Below are positions 24,353 through 35,119 of a DNA stretch of 64,000 bases, piece after piece. The notes beneath the pieces are model-generated. The model saw nothing but the letters and a program-made list of their open reading frames with translations. It made no database searches and was not told the origin of the DNA. The DNA lies in contig JAUHYP010000001.1 of the NCBI GenBank assembly GCA_030426265.1, positions 207,054 to 271,053 on the forward strand, in the 5' to 3' direction. The DNA is from Gammaproteobacteria bacterium (lineage in GTDB: Bacteria > Pseudomonadota > Gammaproteobacteria > Xanthomonadales > SZUA-36). The stretch's first letter is position 1, and each line of letters opens with the position of its first letter. The translations under genes and the position numbers were made by a program.

Positions 24353-25435
24353 ATGAAGCGTTGCGTTATGAGCCTGGCGCTCCTGCCGGGCCTTCTCCTT
24401 GTTTCCATTCCCCCGCAGCCCGCGGGCGCCCGTGTCACGCCCTACGACGGCGACAGCGCCTATGTCGTGGCGCTCGAGGCCACGCCTCCCCGGGAAGTCT
24501 TCGAGCCCAGGATCAAGATTCCCGGCGAAGCCATGAACCGGGGCGTCGAGGGCTGGGTACTGCTGAACTACACCGTTTTGCCCGACGGAACGACCAGCGA
24601 TGTCGAGATCGTCGAGCGGAGCATCCCGGGGGTTTTCGACGAGTCGGCCGTCAACGCCGTTCGCGACGCCCGGTACGAGCCGGCCACGCGCGACGGCGTG
24701 CCGGTGGAAGCCGACATGCAGATGCAGATCGTGTACTTCTACAAGACCGGCACCAACCGGGTCAGCAGCGGTTTCCTGCGCCGCATCCAGGCCGGAAGCC
24801 GCGCGCTCGCCAAGGGGGACATCGAGGGCGCGCGGGAGCGCATCGACAAGCTGGCCGCCACGCCGCGCCTGAGCCTGGCGGAGGACGCCTACTACCACCT
24901 GCTGCTGGCCTCCTACCACGAGAAGCTCGGCGCCTGGGAACAGGCCGCCGACATGATCGACCGTGCCCTGGTGGTCGCCCACAAGGCGGTGGACCGTGGT
25001 TCCCGCGAGTTGATGCTGCGCCAGGCGGTCGAATACCGGGCGCGGGCGGGGCGTTCCGGTGGTTCCATCGAGGCCTGGGCGGAGCTCACGGACCTGACCG
25101 GGCCGTTGCCCGCTGACGACCCCTTGCGCCCCCTGGTCGAGGACATTCAGGCCCGGATCGAGCAACCCGAGCCCATCGTCAGCGAGGTCGTGCTCGAACC
25201 CTGCGGGACCTGCGAAGGTGAGAATCGCTACGCGCTGCACCACCCGCTGCTGCGCAATCGTTTCACGCTCGACCGGATCGAGGGCGACCTGGAGTCGGCT
25301 TCCCTGGCCTGCGGCGATCACCTGGCGCACATCGAGCCGGTGATGGGCGAGACCTACGAGTTGCCCTCCACGGCGGAACGCTGCGCCCTGCGGCTGGAAG
25401 CGCCGGCGCCGATCCGCCTGGAAATCGCGGAGTGA
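24353..25435 (+). CDS. Secreted TonB C-terminal-domain protein with TPR-like helices
   Basis: The protein has 360 residues. It has an N-terminal signal peptide (MKRCVMSLALLPGLLLVSI...AGA) followed by a TonB_C-like domain at about 40-120 (YVVALEATPPREVFEPRIKIPGEAMNRGVEGWVLLNYTVLPDGTTSDVEIVERS...). The rest is helical, with a TPR-like stretch (DAYYHLLLASYHEKLGAWEQAADMIDRALVVA). It lacks the membrane anchor and Pro-rich linker of a classical energy-transducing TonB, so it probably has another envelope role. The ATG at 24353 is preceded by GAGGA eight bases upstream. Confidence 0.75.
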   Translation: MKRCVMSLALLPGLLLVSIPPQPAGARVTPYDGDSAYVVALEATPPREVFEPRIKIPGEAMNRGVEGWVLLNYTVLPDGTTSDVEIVERSIPGVFDESAVNAVRDARYEPATRDGVPVEADMQMQIVYFYKTGTNRVSSGFLRRIQAGSRALAKGDIEGARERIDKLAATPRLSLAEDAYYHLLLASYHEKLGAWEQAADMIDRALVVAHKAVDRGSRELMLRQAVEYRARAGRSGGSIEAWAELTDLTGPLPADDPLRPLVEDIQARIEQPEPIVSEVVLEPCGTCEGENRYALHHPLLRNRFTLDRIEGDLESASLACGDHLAHIEPVMGETYELPSTAERCALRLEAPAPIRLEIAE

Positions 25436-25471
25436 TCAACGGTGGCCGGCCGCAGCCCGGCCGGCCACCCT

Positions 25472-28054
25472 TCAGCTGCAATCCAGTCCGAGTGATCCCG
25501 CGAGACGGACCAGGTCGAGCACCTGGCTGCCGGATTGGCCATTGAGCCGCACCTGGCCGCGCTGGCAACTCTCGAATTCCAGTTCCAGCTGGCCCCAGGG
25601 GGAGCGTTCGATCGCGTCGGGCTCGAATCCGGCGTAGTTGCCGCCGGTCACGTGCTCGACCTCGACCACGATGGTGTCGCCGAAACCGGCCGGCTGGTTC
25701 CAGCTGCCGATCAGCCACAGGGGATCGCCCGCAGGGTCGAATCCGTAGAAATAGACCACGCCCGCGTCCTTTGACACCCGATGTATGGCCAGGCCCTGGC
25801 CGTCGGTCACCGGGTCGTACCAGGATCCGGTGATGCCGGTCATGCGATCGGGCGGCGTCACCTGGACGGTACTCGGGCTGCAGGGCGAACCCGACACGGT
25901 GCCGATCCGCTCGAGCGCCAGTTCCTTCTGGCCGTCATCGCCGAAGAATCGGGCCACGGCCTTGAGGCAGTCGTCGACGCGGACCGACATGGCGCCCCAG
26001 GACCTGCGCTGGATGGCTTCCGGATCGAACGGCGCGAAATCTCCGCCGCTCACCCGCTGCATCTCGAACCGCGCGTATTTCCCCCAGTCGAACTCGCTCT
26101 CGCTGGTGCCCAGCAACCACAGCTGGCGACCCTGTCGGTCGTAGCCGTAGTAATAGGCCACGGCCAGTCGTTCGTGCACGGCGTGAATCATGAGGCCTTC
26201 CCCGGATGTGGCCGGGTCGTACCAGGAGCCGGTCCACGCTGCGGCTTCGGAGTCGCATTCGTCCGGGACGCCATCGCCATCGAAGTCTCCGCCGCTGCCT
26301 TCGCGATGGCCGCAGGCCGGTTCATCCGGCGGGTCGCCGGGACCGTTCGAAGGGCTGTCGCGAAAAGTGAAGCGCGCGCTGACGGTCGCGCCGGAATCGC
26401 CTTCCGGTCCGATGGGCGTCGCTTCCAGGGTCCGGGTGCCGGCCAGGCGCAGTTGGGTCACTGCAATGGGGTCACCTCCGTTGTCGCCACCCAGGAAGTA
26501 GGGGGCGTCCTGATCCGTGGTGGTGCTGCCGCGAAACCGAAACCGCACGCGGTCGACGGCATCGGCCTGGTTGACCCTGGCGCGGACGGAAAGCCTCGGC
26601 GGCAGCGAGCCCAGGGAGATGTCCAGGCCGTCCAGGTCGTACAGGGTCGCGCCCGTGTCGGCGTTGACCAGCAGCAATTGCTCGACTTCGGGGTCCGCGC
26701 CCGCCGGCTGGAAGGTGGCGCGGATGAGGGCGTCGCTGTTGCCCATGGTGAAGGTCGTGACCGGCGAATTCCGGTCATCCAGGCGGCTCCAGTCACCGGT
26801 CCAGCGATGGAAGGATTGTCCCGGCGGCGGGTCATCGGCTTCCACCAGGGTCTCCGTCCCGGAGGCGTACTGTCCGTCGCCGGACCCGTTCACCACTTCG
26901 AGATCGAACACCGGCGTGTTCGAGGCGCCCGAGTTGAGCAGCGGTTGCCAGGGGCACACTTTCGGGCCGCCGGTCAGGGGCTGGTACCAGTTGAGATCGC
27001 AGTCGTTGTCGTAGGGCTCCTCGGACAGCATGTTCACGCGAAAGCTGCTCAGGACCCGGTTGTGAATGGGGCGCCAGACGGAGTCCTCCGCGATCGAGAA
27101 GTGCACGTGCGGGCCGGTCGAACTGCCGCCCTGGCAGGTGGCGGTGGCTTCGTCATCGGCGTAGTTGGCCAGAACCTGGTTTTGCGCGACGTTCGCATTG
27201 TTCGCGACCTGGACGTTCTCCAGGTGGTAGTAGTTGGTCACCCAGGTCTCGCTGGGGTCGATCACGGAAACGCTGCAGGCCGACCAGACCCGGGCGCGGC
27301 CGGCATGCGCGGCGGCGACCCAGGCGTCGAAGACTTCCGGGTCGCCCCACTCGGTGTAACCCAGCTGGAAATCCAGGGCCTGCATGTTTTCCGAATGCGC
27401 GCCTCCGCCGCGCCATACCTCGCCCACCGGCCAGGGGAACTGGAAGTCGATGGGGGCGCCGCGCGGGCCCTCGGACTGGGTTGACGCTGTCGGGGGCGGT
27501 GCGATCCGCAATCCGCCGAACCATTGGTCGTGCAGCCGTCGATACTCCGCCAGTGCCGCGTCAGCGGGAATCTCGCCTCGGCCGATGTACAGGGAGCGCA
27601 GGGCGCTTTGGGCGAGTTCATGGACGCCAGGTCGCACAGCCTGCGTGGACGAGGGGTCCGGCGGGACATGCGCCGCGGACAGGCGCGCGGCCACGGCCAT
27701 GAGCTGCTCCCGGAACCCGGATTCAGGCGTCAGTCGGCCGAATGGGCGCTCGAGCCGGTCCCGATTGGCCGGACCGCTCAGCAGGCCGGACTCCTGCTCC
27801 ATCAGGGTGAGCAGAACCCGGGGGCTGATGTGGTGCCAGGCCGCCCAGTGACCGATGGCCTCCTCAAAGGGCGAAAGATGCGGGGCGTTTTCGTCCAGCC
27901 AGGCGCCGAGGTCGAAGCGCAGCATTTCCCGGGGCGTGAACGCCAGGGACAAGGCATCGGGTGCGGCGGCCGCCGCGCGTACGGGCGAATGGAAGCCGGC
28001 GGCGAGCAACAGCACCGCGGCGAGGATGATGATCCTGGGAGCTTTCGTACGCAT
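25472..28054 (-). CDS. Secreted M23-family metallopeptidase with C-terminal GSWYDP repeats
   Basis: The protein has 860 residues and a signal peptide (MRTKAPRIIILAAVLLLAAG...VRA). A peptidase M23 (LasA/beta-lytic-like) domain sits at about 215-345. Its zinc motifs are HSENMQALDF (H-x-x-x-x-x-x-D) and GPHVHFS (HxH). A bacterial-repeat-like stretch (VVNGSGDGQYASGTETLVEADDPP), a thrombospondin-type DFDGDGVPDECDSE calcium loop and two copies of a domain beginning GSWYDP (about 610 and 740) follow. It probably cleaves peptidoglycan or extracellular proteins. The ATG at 28052-28054 has GGAGG five bases upstream; an ATG four codons earlier has a badly placed site. Confidence 0.85.
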   Translation of the reverse strand: MRTKAPRIIILAAVLLLAAGFHSPVRAAAAAPDALSLAFTPREMLRFDLGAWLDENAPHLSPFEEAIGHWAAWHHISPRVLLTLMEQESGLLSGPANRDRLERPFGRLTPESGFREQLMAVAARLSAAHVPPDPSSTQAVRPGVHELAQSALRSLYIGRGEIPADAALAEYRRLHDQWFGGLRIAPPPTASTQSEGPRGAPIDFQFPWPVGEVWRGGGAHSENMQALDFQLGYTEWGDPEVFDAWVAAAHAGRARVWSACSVSVIDPSETWVTNYYHLENVQVANNANVAQNQVLANYADDEATATCQGGSSTGPHVHFSIAEDSVWRPIHNRVLSSFRVNMLSEEPYDNDCDLNWYQPLTGGPKVCPWQPLLNSGASNTPVFDLEVVNGSGDGQYASGTETLVEADDPPPGQSFHRWTGDWSRLDDRNSPVTTFTMGNSDALIRATFQPAGADPEVEQLLLVNADTGATLYDLDGLDISLGSLPPRLSVRARVNQADAVDRVRFRFRGSTTTDQDAPYFLGGDNGGDPIAVTQLRLAGTRTLEATPIGPEGDSGATVSARFTFRDSPSNGPGDPPDEPACGHREGSGGDFDGDGVPDECDSEAAAWTGSWYDPATSGEGLMIHAVHERLAVAYYYGYDRQGRQLWLLGTSESEFDWGKYARFEMQRVSGGDFAPFDPEAIQRRSWGAMSVRVDDCLKAVARFFGDDGQKELALERIGTVSGSPCSPSTVQVTPPDRMTGITGSWYDPVTDGQGLAIHRVSKDAGVVYFYGFDPAGDPLWLIGSWNQPAGFGDTIVVEVEHVTGGNYAGFEPDAIERSPWGQLELEFESCQRGQVRLNGQSGSQVLDLVRLAGSLGLDCS

Positions 28055-28271
28055 CGAGGCCTCCATTGCCCTGATGATGCAATCCTTGCATGCGCCGCCA
28101 CGGGGTCTGGCGGCACGGGCGCTTTCCCCTTGTCGGGGCCCGTCGAAAGCGGCTACAGGGTATCGCGGATACCCCGATCGGGGCAATGTCCGGCGCGAAC
28201 GCGCTGCGGCGGCCTCGCGAGCGACGCGGGCCCGCGCCGCGCCCGGGTACGGAACCGAAACGAAAAAACCG
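28055..28271. other. Intergenic DNA between peptidase gene and ilv promoter
   Basis: No gene is seen here. A perfect palindrome GGGTATC-GCG-GATACCC (28158-28174) and a smaller TGCAATCCTTGCA repeat (about 28078-28090) could be regulator sites for the divergent peptidase or the ilv promoter. Their function is unknown. Confidence 0.3.
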
Positions 28272-28300
28272 TTGACATCCTTGGCTGGCTGGGAGATAAC
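28272..28300 (+). promoter_or_regulatory. ilv operon promoter
   Basis: A consensus TTGACA (28272-28277), 17-bp spacer and GATAAC (28295-28300) form a good sigma70 promoter. The expected start of transcription (about 28307) coincides with the ATG of the leader peptide. Confidence 0.75.
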
Positions 28301-28306
28301 AACCGC

Positions 28307-28450
28307 ATGTTGATGAAATCACGTCACGAACTGAACGCCGTCCAGCAGGCCCTGCCCGCTGACGCGCTCCGTGGTGACGTGCATTCCGCACTCCTTCTTG
28401 GCCTGGTACTCATTATTCCGACACCAAGCGGGGCGAGCGCGCACATCTAG
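28307..28450 (+). CDS. ilv leader peptide (attenuator)
   Basis: This 47-codon ORF (or 45 codons from the ATG at 28313) lies between a strong promoter and an intrinsic terminator upstream of ilvD. Its second half encodes ALLLGLVLIIP: five Leu, two Ile and one Val in ten codons, several of them uncommon in this genome (CTT, GTA, ATT). That is the signature of ribosome-mediated attenuation, in which a shortage of charged Leu/Val/Ile tRNA stalls the ribosome and prevents terminator formation. Because the promoter would start RNA near the ATG, the leader may be translated without a 5' UTR. Confidence 0.75.
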   Translation: MLMKSRHELNAVQQALPADALRGDVHSALLLGLVLIIPTPSGASAHI

Positions 28451-28472
28451 CAAAACGCGACAAGAACAAGCC

Positions 28473-28503
28473 AACCCCGCAACCGAAAGGAAGCGGGGTT
28501 TTT
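28473..28503 (+). terminator. ilv attenuator terminator
   Basis: The stem AACCCCGC / GCGGGGTT with a 12-base loop and five Ts lies 22 bases after the leader stop and 22 bases before ilvD. This is the expected position for an attenuator. Confidence 0.85.
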
Positions 28504-28524
28504 CGTTAATGGGCGAGTGAATTC

Positions 28525-30294
28525 ATGACAGACGACAAGAACACGACGGAGCGAACACCGGGCGACAGGCCCCTGGCCAGCGACCGCATGAAAGCGGGCG
28601 CGGCGCGGGCGCCGGCCCGGGCCATGCTTCGCGCCACCGGCCTGGACGACGCGGACATCGCCAAGCCCCTGGTGGCGGTGGTGAACACCTGGAGCGAGGT
28701 GACACCCTGCAACTTCCACCTGCGCAAGCTGGCCGAGCCCGTCAAGGCGGGTATCCGCGAGGCCGGCGGCACGCCCATCGAGTTCAACACGATCGTGGTG
28801 ACCGACGGCATCTCCATGGGCACTCCGGGCATGCGCGCATCCCTGATGTCCCGCGAGACCATCGCCGATTCCATCGAACTGGCGGTCAGCGGACACAGCC
28901 TGGACGCCATGGTGCTGCTGGTGGGCTGTGACAAGACCTTGCCCGCCGCCGCCATGGCCGCGGCGCGCCTGGATGTGCCCTGCGTGATTCTCTACGGCGG
29001 CTCCATCATGAAAGGCCGCCTGGGCAACCGCGACCTGTCCATCCAGGACGTGTTCGAGGCCGTGGGCGCGCATGCCGCCGGCACCCTGGACGACGACGGC
29101 CTGGCCGCCGTTGAAAAGGCCGCCTGTCCCGGCGCCGGCGCCTGCGGCGGACAGTTCACGGCGAACACCATGGCCATGTCCCTGACGGTCCTGGGCCTCT
29201 CGCCCATGGGTGTCAACGACATTCCCGCGGTGCACCCGGACAAGCACGCGGCGGCCTTCGAAGTCGGGCGCCAGGTGATGGACGCCCTGGCCGCCGACCG
29301 TCGCCCCGGCACCCTGATCACGCAGGACTCCCTGCGCAATGCCGCGGCCGCCGTCTGCGCCACCGCGGGATCCACCAACGCCGTGCTGCACCTGCTGGCC
29401 ATTGCCGCGGAGGCCGGCGTGGCCTTCGAACTGGGCGAATGGGACCCGATCAGCGCCAATACGCCGGTCATTGCCGACCTGAAACCGGGCGGGCGCTACC
29501 TGGCCTGCGACCTGTTCGAGGCCGGGGGTGCGGCTGCCGTGATCCGGCGCCTGGCCGCGGCGGGCAAGATCACCGACACGCCCACCGTTACCGGGCGCAG
29601 CCTGTTCACCGAGGCCGGCGAACGCGACGAGCCCGCCGGGCAGGACGTGGTCGTGGACGTGGCGGGCGCGCTCAAGCCCCGCGGCGGCTTCGGCATCCTG
29701 TACGGCAACCTGTCGCCCGAAGGCTGCGTGGTGAAGCTGGCCGGCCACGGCAAGATGCACTTCGAAGGCCCGGCGCGGGTCTTCGACGGCGAGGACGCGG
29801 CGTTCGCCGCGGTCCAGGCCGGCGCCATCCAGCCCGGGGACGTGGTCGTGATCCGCTGGGAAGGTCCCCGGGGCGGCCCGGGCATGCGCGAGATGCTGGC
29901 GGTCACCGCCGCCATCGCCGGTCGTGGCCTGAGCGACTCGGTGGCCCTGGTCACCGACGGACGCTTCTCCGGCGCCACCCACGGCTTCATGGTGGGCCAC
30001 GTGGCCCCGGAAGCGGCCGCGGACGGCCCCATCGCCAGGCTGCGTGACGGCGACCCGCTGCGCATCGACGTCGCGACCCAGGAAATCACCGTGCTGGCCG
30101 ACCTGGACGCCCGCACCCCGGCCCCGGCGCCGGACAAACCAGCGGTCCATGGCGTGTACGCCAAGTACCGCGCCCTGGTGGGCTCCGCAGCACGCGGCGC
30201 CGTCACCGTGCCCGAGGCCGACCTGCCCGCGATTCGCTCCGGGTCCGCCGCATCGAACACCCCATCCGAAACGAAACAGAGGAAAACCGCATGA
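28525..30294 (+). CDS. ilvD: Dihydroxy-acid dehydratase
   Basis: This 589-residue Fe-S enzyme dehydrates 2,3-dihydroxy-isovalerate and 2,3-dihydroxy-3-methylvalerate to the keto acids that IlvE transaminates. Cluster cysteines are visible in [17 protein letters not shown] and [14 protein letters not shown]. Other typical stretches are [19 protein letters not shown] and [22 protein letters not shown]. It is the first structural gene after the attenuator, and its stop overlaps ilvC as ATGA. Confidence 0.96.
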   Translation: MTDDKNTTERTPGDRPLASDRMKAGAARAPARAMLRATGLDDADIAKPLVAVVNTWSEVTPCNFHLRKLAEPVKAGIREAGGTPIEFNTIVVTDGISMGTPGMRASLMSRETIADSIELAVSGHSLDAMVLLVGCDKTLPAAAMAAARLDVPCVILYGGSIMKGRLGNRDLSIQDVFEAVGAHAAGTLDDDGLAAVEKAACPGAGACGGQFTANTMAMSLTVLGLSPMGVNDIPAVHPDKHAAAFEVGRQVMDALAADRRPGTLITQDSLRNAAAAVCATAGSTNAVLHLLAIAAEAGVAFELGEWDPISANTPVIADLKPGGRYLACDLFEAGGAAAVIRRLAAAGKITDTPTVTGRSLFTEAGERDEPAGQDVVVDVAGALKPRGGFGILYGNLSPEGCVVKLAGHGKMHFEGPARVFDGEDAAFAAVQAGAIQPGDVVVIRWEGPRGGPGMREMLAVTAAIAGRGLSDSVALVTDGRFSGATHGFMVGHVAPEAAADGPIARLRDGDPLRIDVATQEITVLADLDARTPAPAPDKPAVHGVYAKYRALVGSAARGAVTVPEADLPAIRSGSAASNTPSETKQRKTA

Positions 30295-31325
30295 AACTGC
30301 ACACCACCGCCGACGTGAAACGCGACGCCCTGGCCGGCAAGACCATCGCCGTACTGGGCTACGGCTCACAGGGCCGCGCCCACGCCAACAACCTCCGCGA
30401 CTCCGGTTACGAGGTGATCATCGGCGCCCGCCCGGGCGGCCCTACGGCGAAAACCGCCGCTGCGGCCGGCTTCGAGGTGCTGTCCTTCGAGGACGCGGCC
30501 GAGCGCGCCCAGGTGGTGTGCCTGCTGGTGCCCGACATGGCCCAGCCGGGCCTGTACCGCAAGATCGCCGACAAGCTGCAGGCCGGCGACACGCTGTTCT
30601 TCGCCCACGGGTTCAACATCCACTACGGCGCCATCACGCCGCCGGAGGACGTGGACGTGATCATGGTCGCGCCCAAGTCCCCGGGCGACCTGGTGCGCCG
30701 AGAATTCCAGCAGGGCCGCGGCGTGCCCTGCCTGCGCGCTGTCTACCAGGACGCCAGCGGCGAGGCCTGGGAGCGGGCGCTGAGCTACGCGCACGGCCTG
30801 GGCGGCACCCACGCCGGCGTGCTGGACACCACCTTCGCCGAAGAGACCGAAACCGACCTGTTCGGCGAACAGGCGGTGCTCTGCGGCGGCGCGGCCCAGC
30901 TGGTCATGCACGGCTTCGACACCCTGGTGGAAGCCGGCTACCAGCCCGAAGCCGCCTACTTCGAGTGCCTGCACGAGCTGAAGCTGATCGTCGACCTGCT
31001 GTACGAGGGCGGCCTGGACAAGATGTACGAGTTCATCTCCGACACGGCCGCCTACGGCGACCTGGTTTCCGGCCCGCGCATCCTGGACGAGAGCGTCAAG
31101 GCGCGCATGAAGGATGTGCTCTCCGACATCCAGGACGGCACCTTCGCCAAGCGCTGGATGGACGAGCACGCTTCGGGCTCCGGAGGCTTCAAGGCCCTGA
31201 TGGCGCAGCGCTGCGAGCACCCCATCGAGGACACCGGCCGCAAGCTGCGCGATCGCATGAGCTGGATCGCCGGCAAGGACGATGCCGGCGAGGCCGCCGG
31301 CGACGACAAGACCCTGGCCGCCTGA
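30291..31325 (+). CDS. ilvC: Ketol-acid reductoisomerase (class I)
   Basis: The 344-residue protein isomerises and reduces acetolactate/acetohydroxybutyrate with NADPH and Mg. The N-terminal Rossmann motif is [17 protein letters not shown]; the C-terminal knotted domain has [19 protein letters not shown], with metal-binding Asp/Glu, and [12 protein letters not shown]. Length fits the short class I enzymes. The start overlaps the ilvD stop (ATGA). Confidence 0.96.
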   Translation: MKLHTTADVKRDALAGKTIAVLGYGSQGRAHANNLRDSGYEVIIGARPGGPTAKTAAAAGFEVLSFEDAAERAQVVCLLVPDMAQPGLYRKIADKLQAGDTLFFAHGFNIHYGAITPPEDVDVIMVAPKSPGDLVRREFQQGRGVPCLRAVYQDASGEAWERALSYAHGLGGTHAGVLDTTFAEETETDLFGEQAVLCGGAAQLVMHGFDTLVEAGYQPEAAYFECLHELKLIVDLLYEGGLDKMYEFISDTAAYGDLVSGPRILDESVKARMKDVLSDIQDGTFAKRWMDEHASGSGGFKALMAQRCEHPIEDTGRKLRDRMSWIAGKDDAGEAAGDDKTLAA

Positions 31326-31376
31326 GGCGGCCGGGGAAGGCACCAGGGACACGGATTGACGCCAGGAAACCAGACC

Positions 31377-33143
31377 ATGAGCCTGCTCCAGGAAGAACAC
31401 GAACAGCGAACGGAAGCGACGGCGGCGCCACGCAATGGCTCCCAGCTGATGATCGAGGCGCTCAAGCGCAACGGGGTACAGCACATCTTCGGCTACCCCG
31501 GCGGCGCCATCATGCCGCTGTACGACGCCCTGGTGGATTCCGGGCTGACGCATTTCCTGTGTCGCCACGAGCAGGGCGCCTCCTTCGCCGCCGACGCCTA
31601 TGGCCGGGTGACCCGCCGGCCGGGCGTGTGCATGGCCACCTCGGGGCCGGGCGCCACCAACCTGGTGACCGGCATCGCCAACGCCTTCATGGACTCGGTG
31701 CCCATGGTGGCCATCACCGGCCAGGTGCCCTCGCCCCTGCAGGGCACGGACGCCTTCCAGGAGGTGGACATTTTCGGGATCACCCTGCCGGTCGTGAAGC
31801 ACAGCTACATCGTGCGTGACGTGGCCGAGATCGGCGCCCTGGTGGACGAGGCCTTTCACGTGGCGACCAGCGGTCGCCCGGGTCCCGTGCTGATCGACTT
31901 TCCCAAGGACATCTCCGTGCAGATGACGGAGGAGGTGCGGGCGCGTCCGCGGGAGACCTTCACTGCGCCCGAGCCCGACGCGGCGGCCATCCGGGCCGCT
32001 GCGGACATGCTGGCCACGGCGCGCCGGCCGCTGGTGATCGGGGGCGGCGGCATCGCCATTTCCGACAGTGTCGAGGTGTTCCGCCGCTTCATTCGCCGCT
32101 ACCAGCTGCCGGTGACCACCACCCTCAAGGCCATGGGCGTGATTCCCACGGACGAGGAGGGCTTCCTGGGCATGCTGGGCATGCACGGCAACGAGGCCGC
32201 CAACCACGCGGTGCAGAACTGCGACGTGCTGATGGTGGTGGGTGGGCGCTTCGATGACCGCGTGACCGGAAAACTGAGCCATTTCGCGCCCACGGCCCGC
32301 GTCATCCACATGGACATCGACCCGGCGGAGGTGGCCAAGCTGCGTCGCCCGGACATCGCCATCGTGGGCGAACTGGCCCCGGCGCTGGAAGCGCTGGAGC
32401 GTCACGCCGACGAACGTGGTGCGGCGCCCCGTGTTTCGGAGTCCTGGCATCGCCAGTGCACTGCCTGGCAGAAGGAGTTCGCCTGGCGCTATGACGCGCC
32501 GGGGGAAGGCATCTATGCGCCGAAGCTGCTGCGTGACCTGAGCCGTCACTCCGACGAGCCGCCGGTGATCGCCTGTGACGTGGGCCAGCACCAGATGTGG
32601 GTGGCCCAGCACTGCCGCTTCACCGATCCGCTGCAACACCTGACCTCCGGCGGCCTGGGCGCCATGGGCTACGGCCTGCCCGCGGCCATCGGCGCCAAGG
32701 TCGCGCGCCCCGAGGCCACCGTGGTGGCGGTCTCCGGCGACGGCTCCTTCATGATGAACGTGCAGGAACTGGCCACCATCAAGCGCTACGGCATCGACGT
32801 GCGCATCGTGCTGATCGACAACTCCATGCTCGGCATGGTGCGCCAGTGGCAGAAGCTGTTCTTCGGCGGCAAGTACTCCGAGGTCGACCTGTCCGACAAC
32901 CCGGATTTCGCGAAGGTCGCCGAGGCCTTCGGCCTGCGGGCGCGCACCATCGAGCGCCCGGACCAGGTCGCCGGCGGGCTGGACTGGCTGCTGTCTCCGG
33001 ATGGCCCTGCGCTGCTGCACGTGAAGATCGACCCGGAAGAGAACGTCTGGCCCCTGGTGCCCCCCGGGAGCGCGAACCACCAGATGATGGGCACGGGGCA
33101 GGGCAAGCGCAGCAAGGGCCAGTGGGAGGGCCTGATGGAATGA
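31377..33143 (+). CDS. ilvG: Acetolactate synthase large subunit
   Basis: This 588-residue thiamine-diphosphate enzyme makes acetolactate and acetohydroxybutyrate. Motifs are GYPGGAIMPLYDAL, RHEQGASFAADAYGRVTRRPGVCMATSGPGATNLVTGIANA, and the ThDP site GDGSFMMNVQELATIKRYGIDVRIVLIDNSMLGMVRQWQ. The symbol ilvG (rather than ilvB/ilvI) is chosen because an IlvM-type small subunit is encoded directly after it with an ATGA overlap. The ATG at 31377 has AGGAAA upstream; a TTG seven codons earlier is unlikely. Confidence 0.93.
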   Translation: MSLLQEEHEQRTEATAAPRNGSQLMIEALKRNGVQHIFGYPGGAIMPLYDALVDSGLTHFLCRHEQGASFAADAYGRVTRRPGVCMATSGPGATNLVTGIANAFMDSVPMVAITGQVPSPLQGTDAFQEVDIFGITLPVVKHSYIVRDVAEIGALVDEAFHVATSGRPGPVLIDFPKDISVQMTEEVRARPRETFTAPEPDAAAIRAAADMLATARRPLVIGGGGIAISDSVEVFRRFIRRYQLPVTTTLKAMGVIPTDEEGFLGMLGMHGNEAANHAVQNCDVLMVVGGRFDDRVTGKLSHFAPTARVIHMDIDPAEVAKLRRPDIAIVGELAPALEALERHADERGAAPRVSESWHRQCTAWQKEFAWRYDAPGEGIYAPKLLRDLSRHSDEPPVIACDVGQHQMWVAQHCRFTDPLQHLTSGGLGAMGYGLPAAIGAKVARPEATVVAVSGDGSFMMNVQELATIKRYGIDVRIVLIDNSMLGMVRQWQKLFFGGKYSEVDLSDNPDFAKVAEAFGLRARTIERPDQVAGGLDWLLSPDGPALLHVKIDPEENVWPLVPPGSANHQMMGTGQGKRSKGQWEGLME

Positions 33144-33472
33144 ACGACAGCGACCGGAAACATGCACTGAACATCCAGCTCCGGGCCGCCGAGGGCGCCG
33201 TGCTGCGGGCCCTGGGCCTGATTGAGCGCCGCGGATTCCGCCTCGAAACGGTGCACGCCGCGGAACCGCAGGGGGACGGGCAGTCCCTGGCCGTGACCGT
33301 CATCGGCGAGCGCCCGGCCGACCTGCTCCGGCGCCAGCTCGAGCGCCTGCATGACGTGCTCTGGGTGGAACTGCCCGGCGCCGACACGGCCTCCGCCGAC
33401 TGGACGGCGAGAGGCGCCACGAACACACCAGGAACGGGGGCCGTGGCTCGGTCCGCGGCAAGGAGAAACTGA
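33140..33472 (+). CDS. ilvM: Acetolactate synthase small (regulatory) subunit, IlvM type
   Basis: This 110-residue protein has a single ACT-like domain (about 10-80: LNIQLRAAEGAVLRALGLIERRGFRLETVHAAE...LAVTVIGERPADLLRRQLERLHDVLWVE), as in the short IlvM subunit and unlike the longer IlvN/IlvH. It should stabilise and regulate the large subunit. The start overlaps the ilvG stop as ATGA. The C-terminal 30 residues are low complexity and probably unstructured. Confidence 0.88.
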   Translation: MNDSDRKHALNIQLRAAEGAVLRALGLIERRGFRLETVHAAEPQGDGQSLAVTVIGERPADLLRRQLERLHDVLWVELPGADTASADWTARGATNTPGTGAVARSAARRN

Positions 33473-33473
33473 A

Positions 33474-35081
<1,608 letters not shown>

Positions 35082-35119
35082 CGCGCGGCCCGGAACAAGG
35101 ACAAAGGGACCCAAAGACC

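Noticed and set aside
24353-25435. TonB energy transducer partner for the phytate receptor
   Set aside because: The protein has a cleavable-type signal and TPR-like helices but no anchoring segment or Pro-rich linker, and it is in a different transcription unit.
30366-33167. A 933-codon open frame on the minus strand across ilvC and ilvG
   Set aside because: It is antisense to two clearly recognised genes and its translation is rich in His, Gly, Arg and Gln without any domain. It is a by-product of G+C-rich codon usage.
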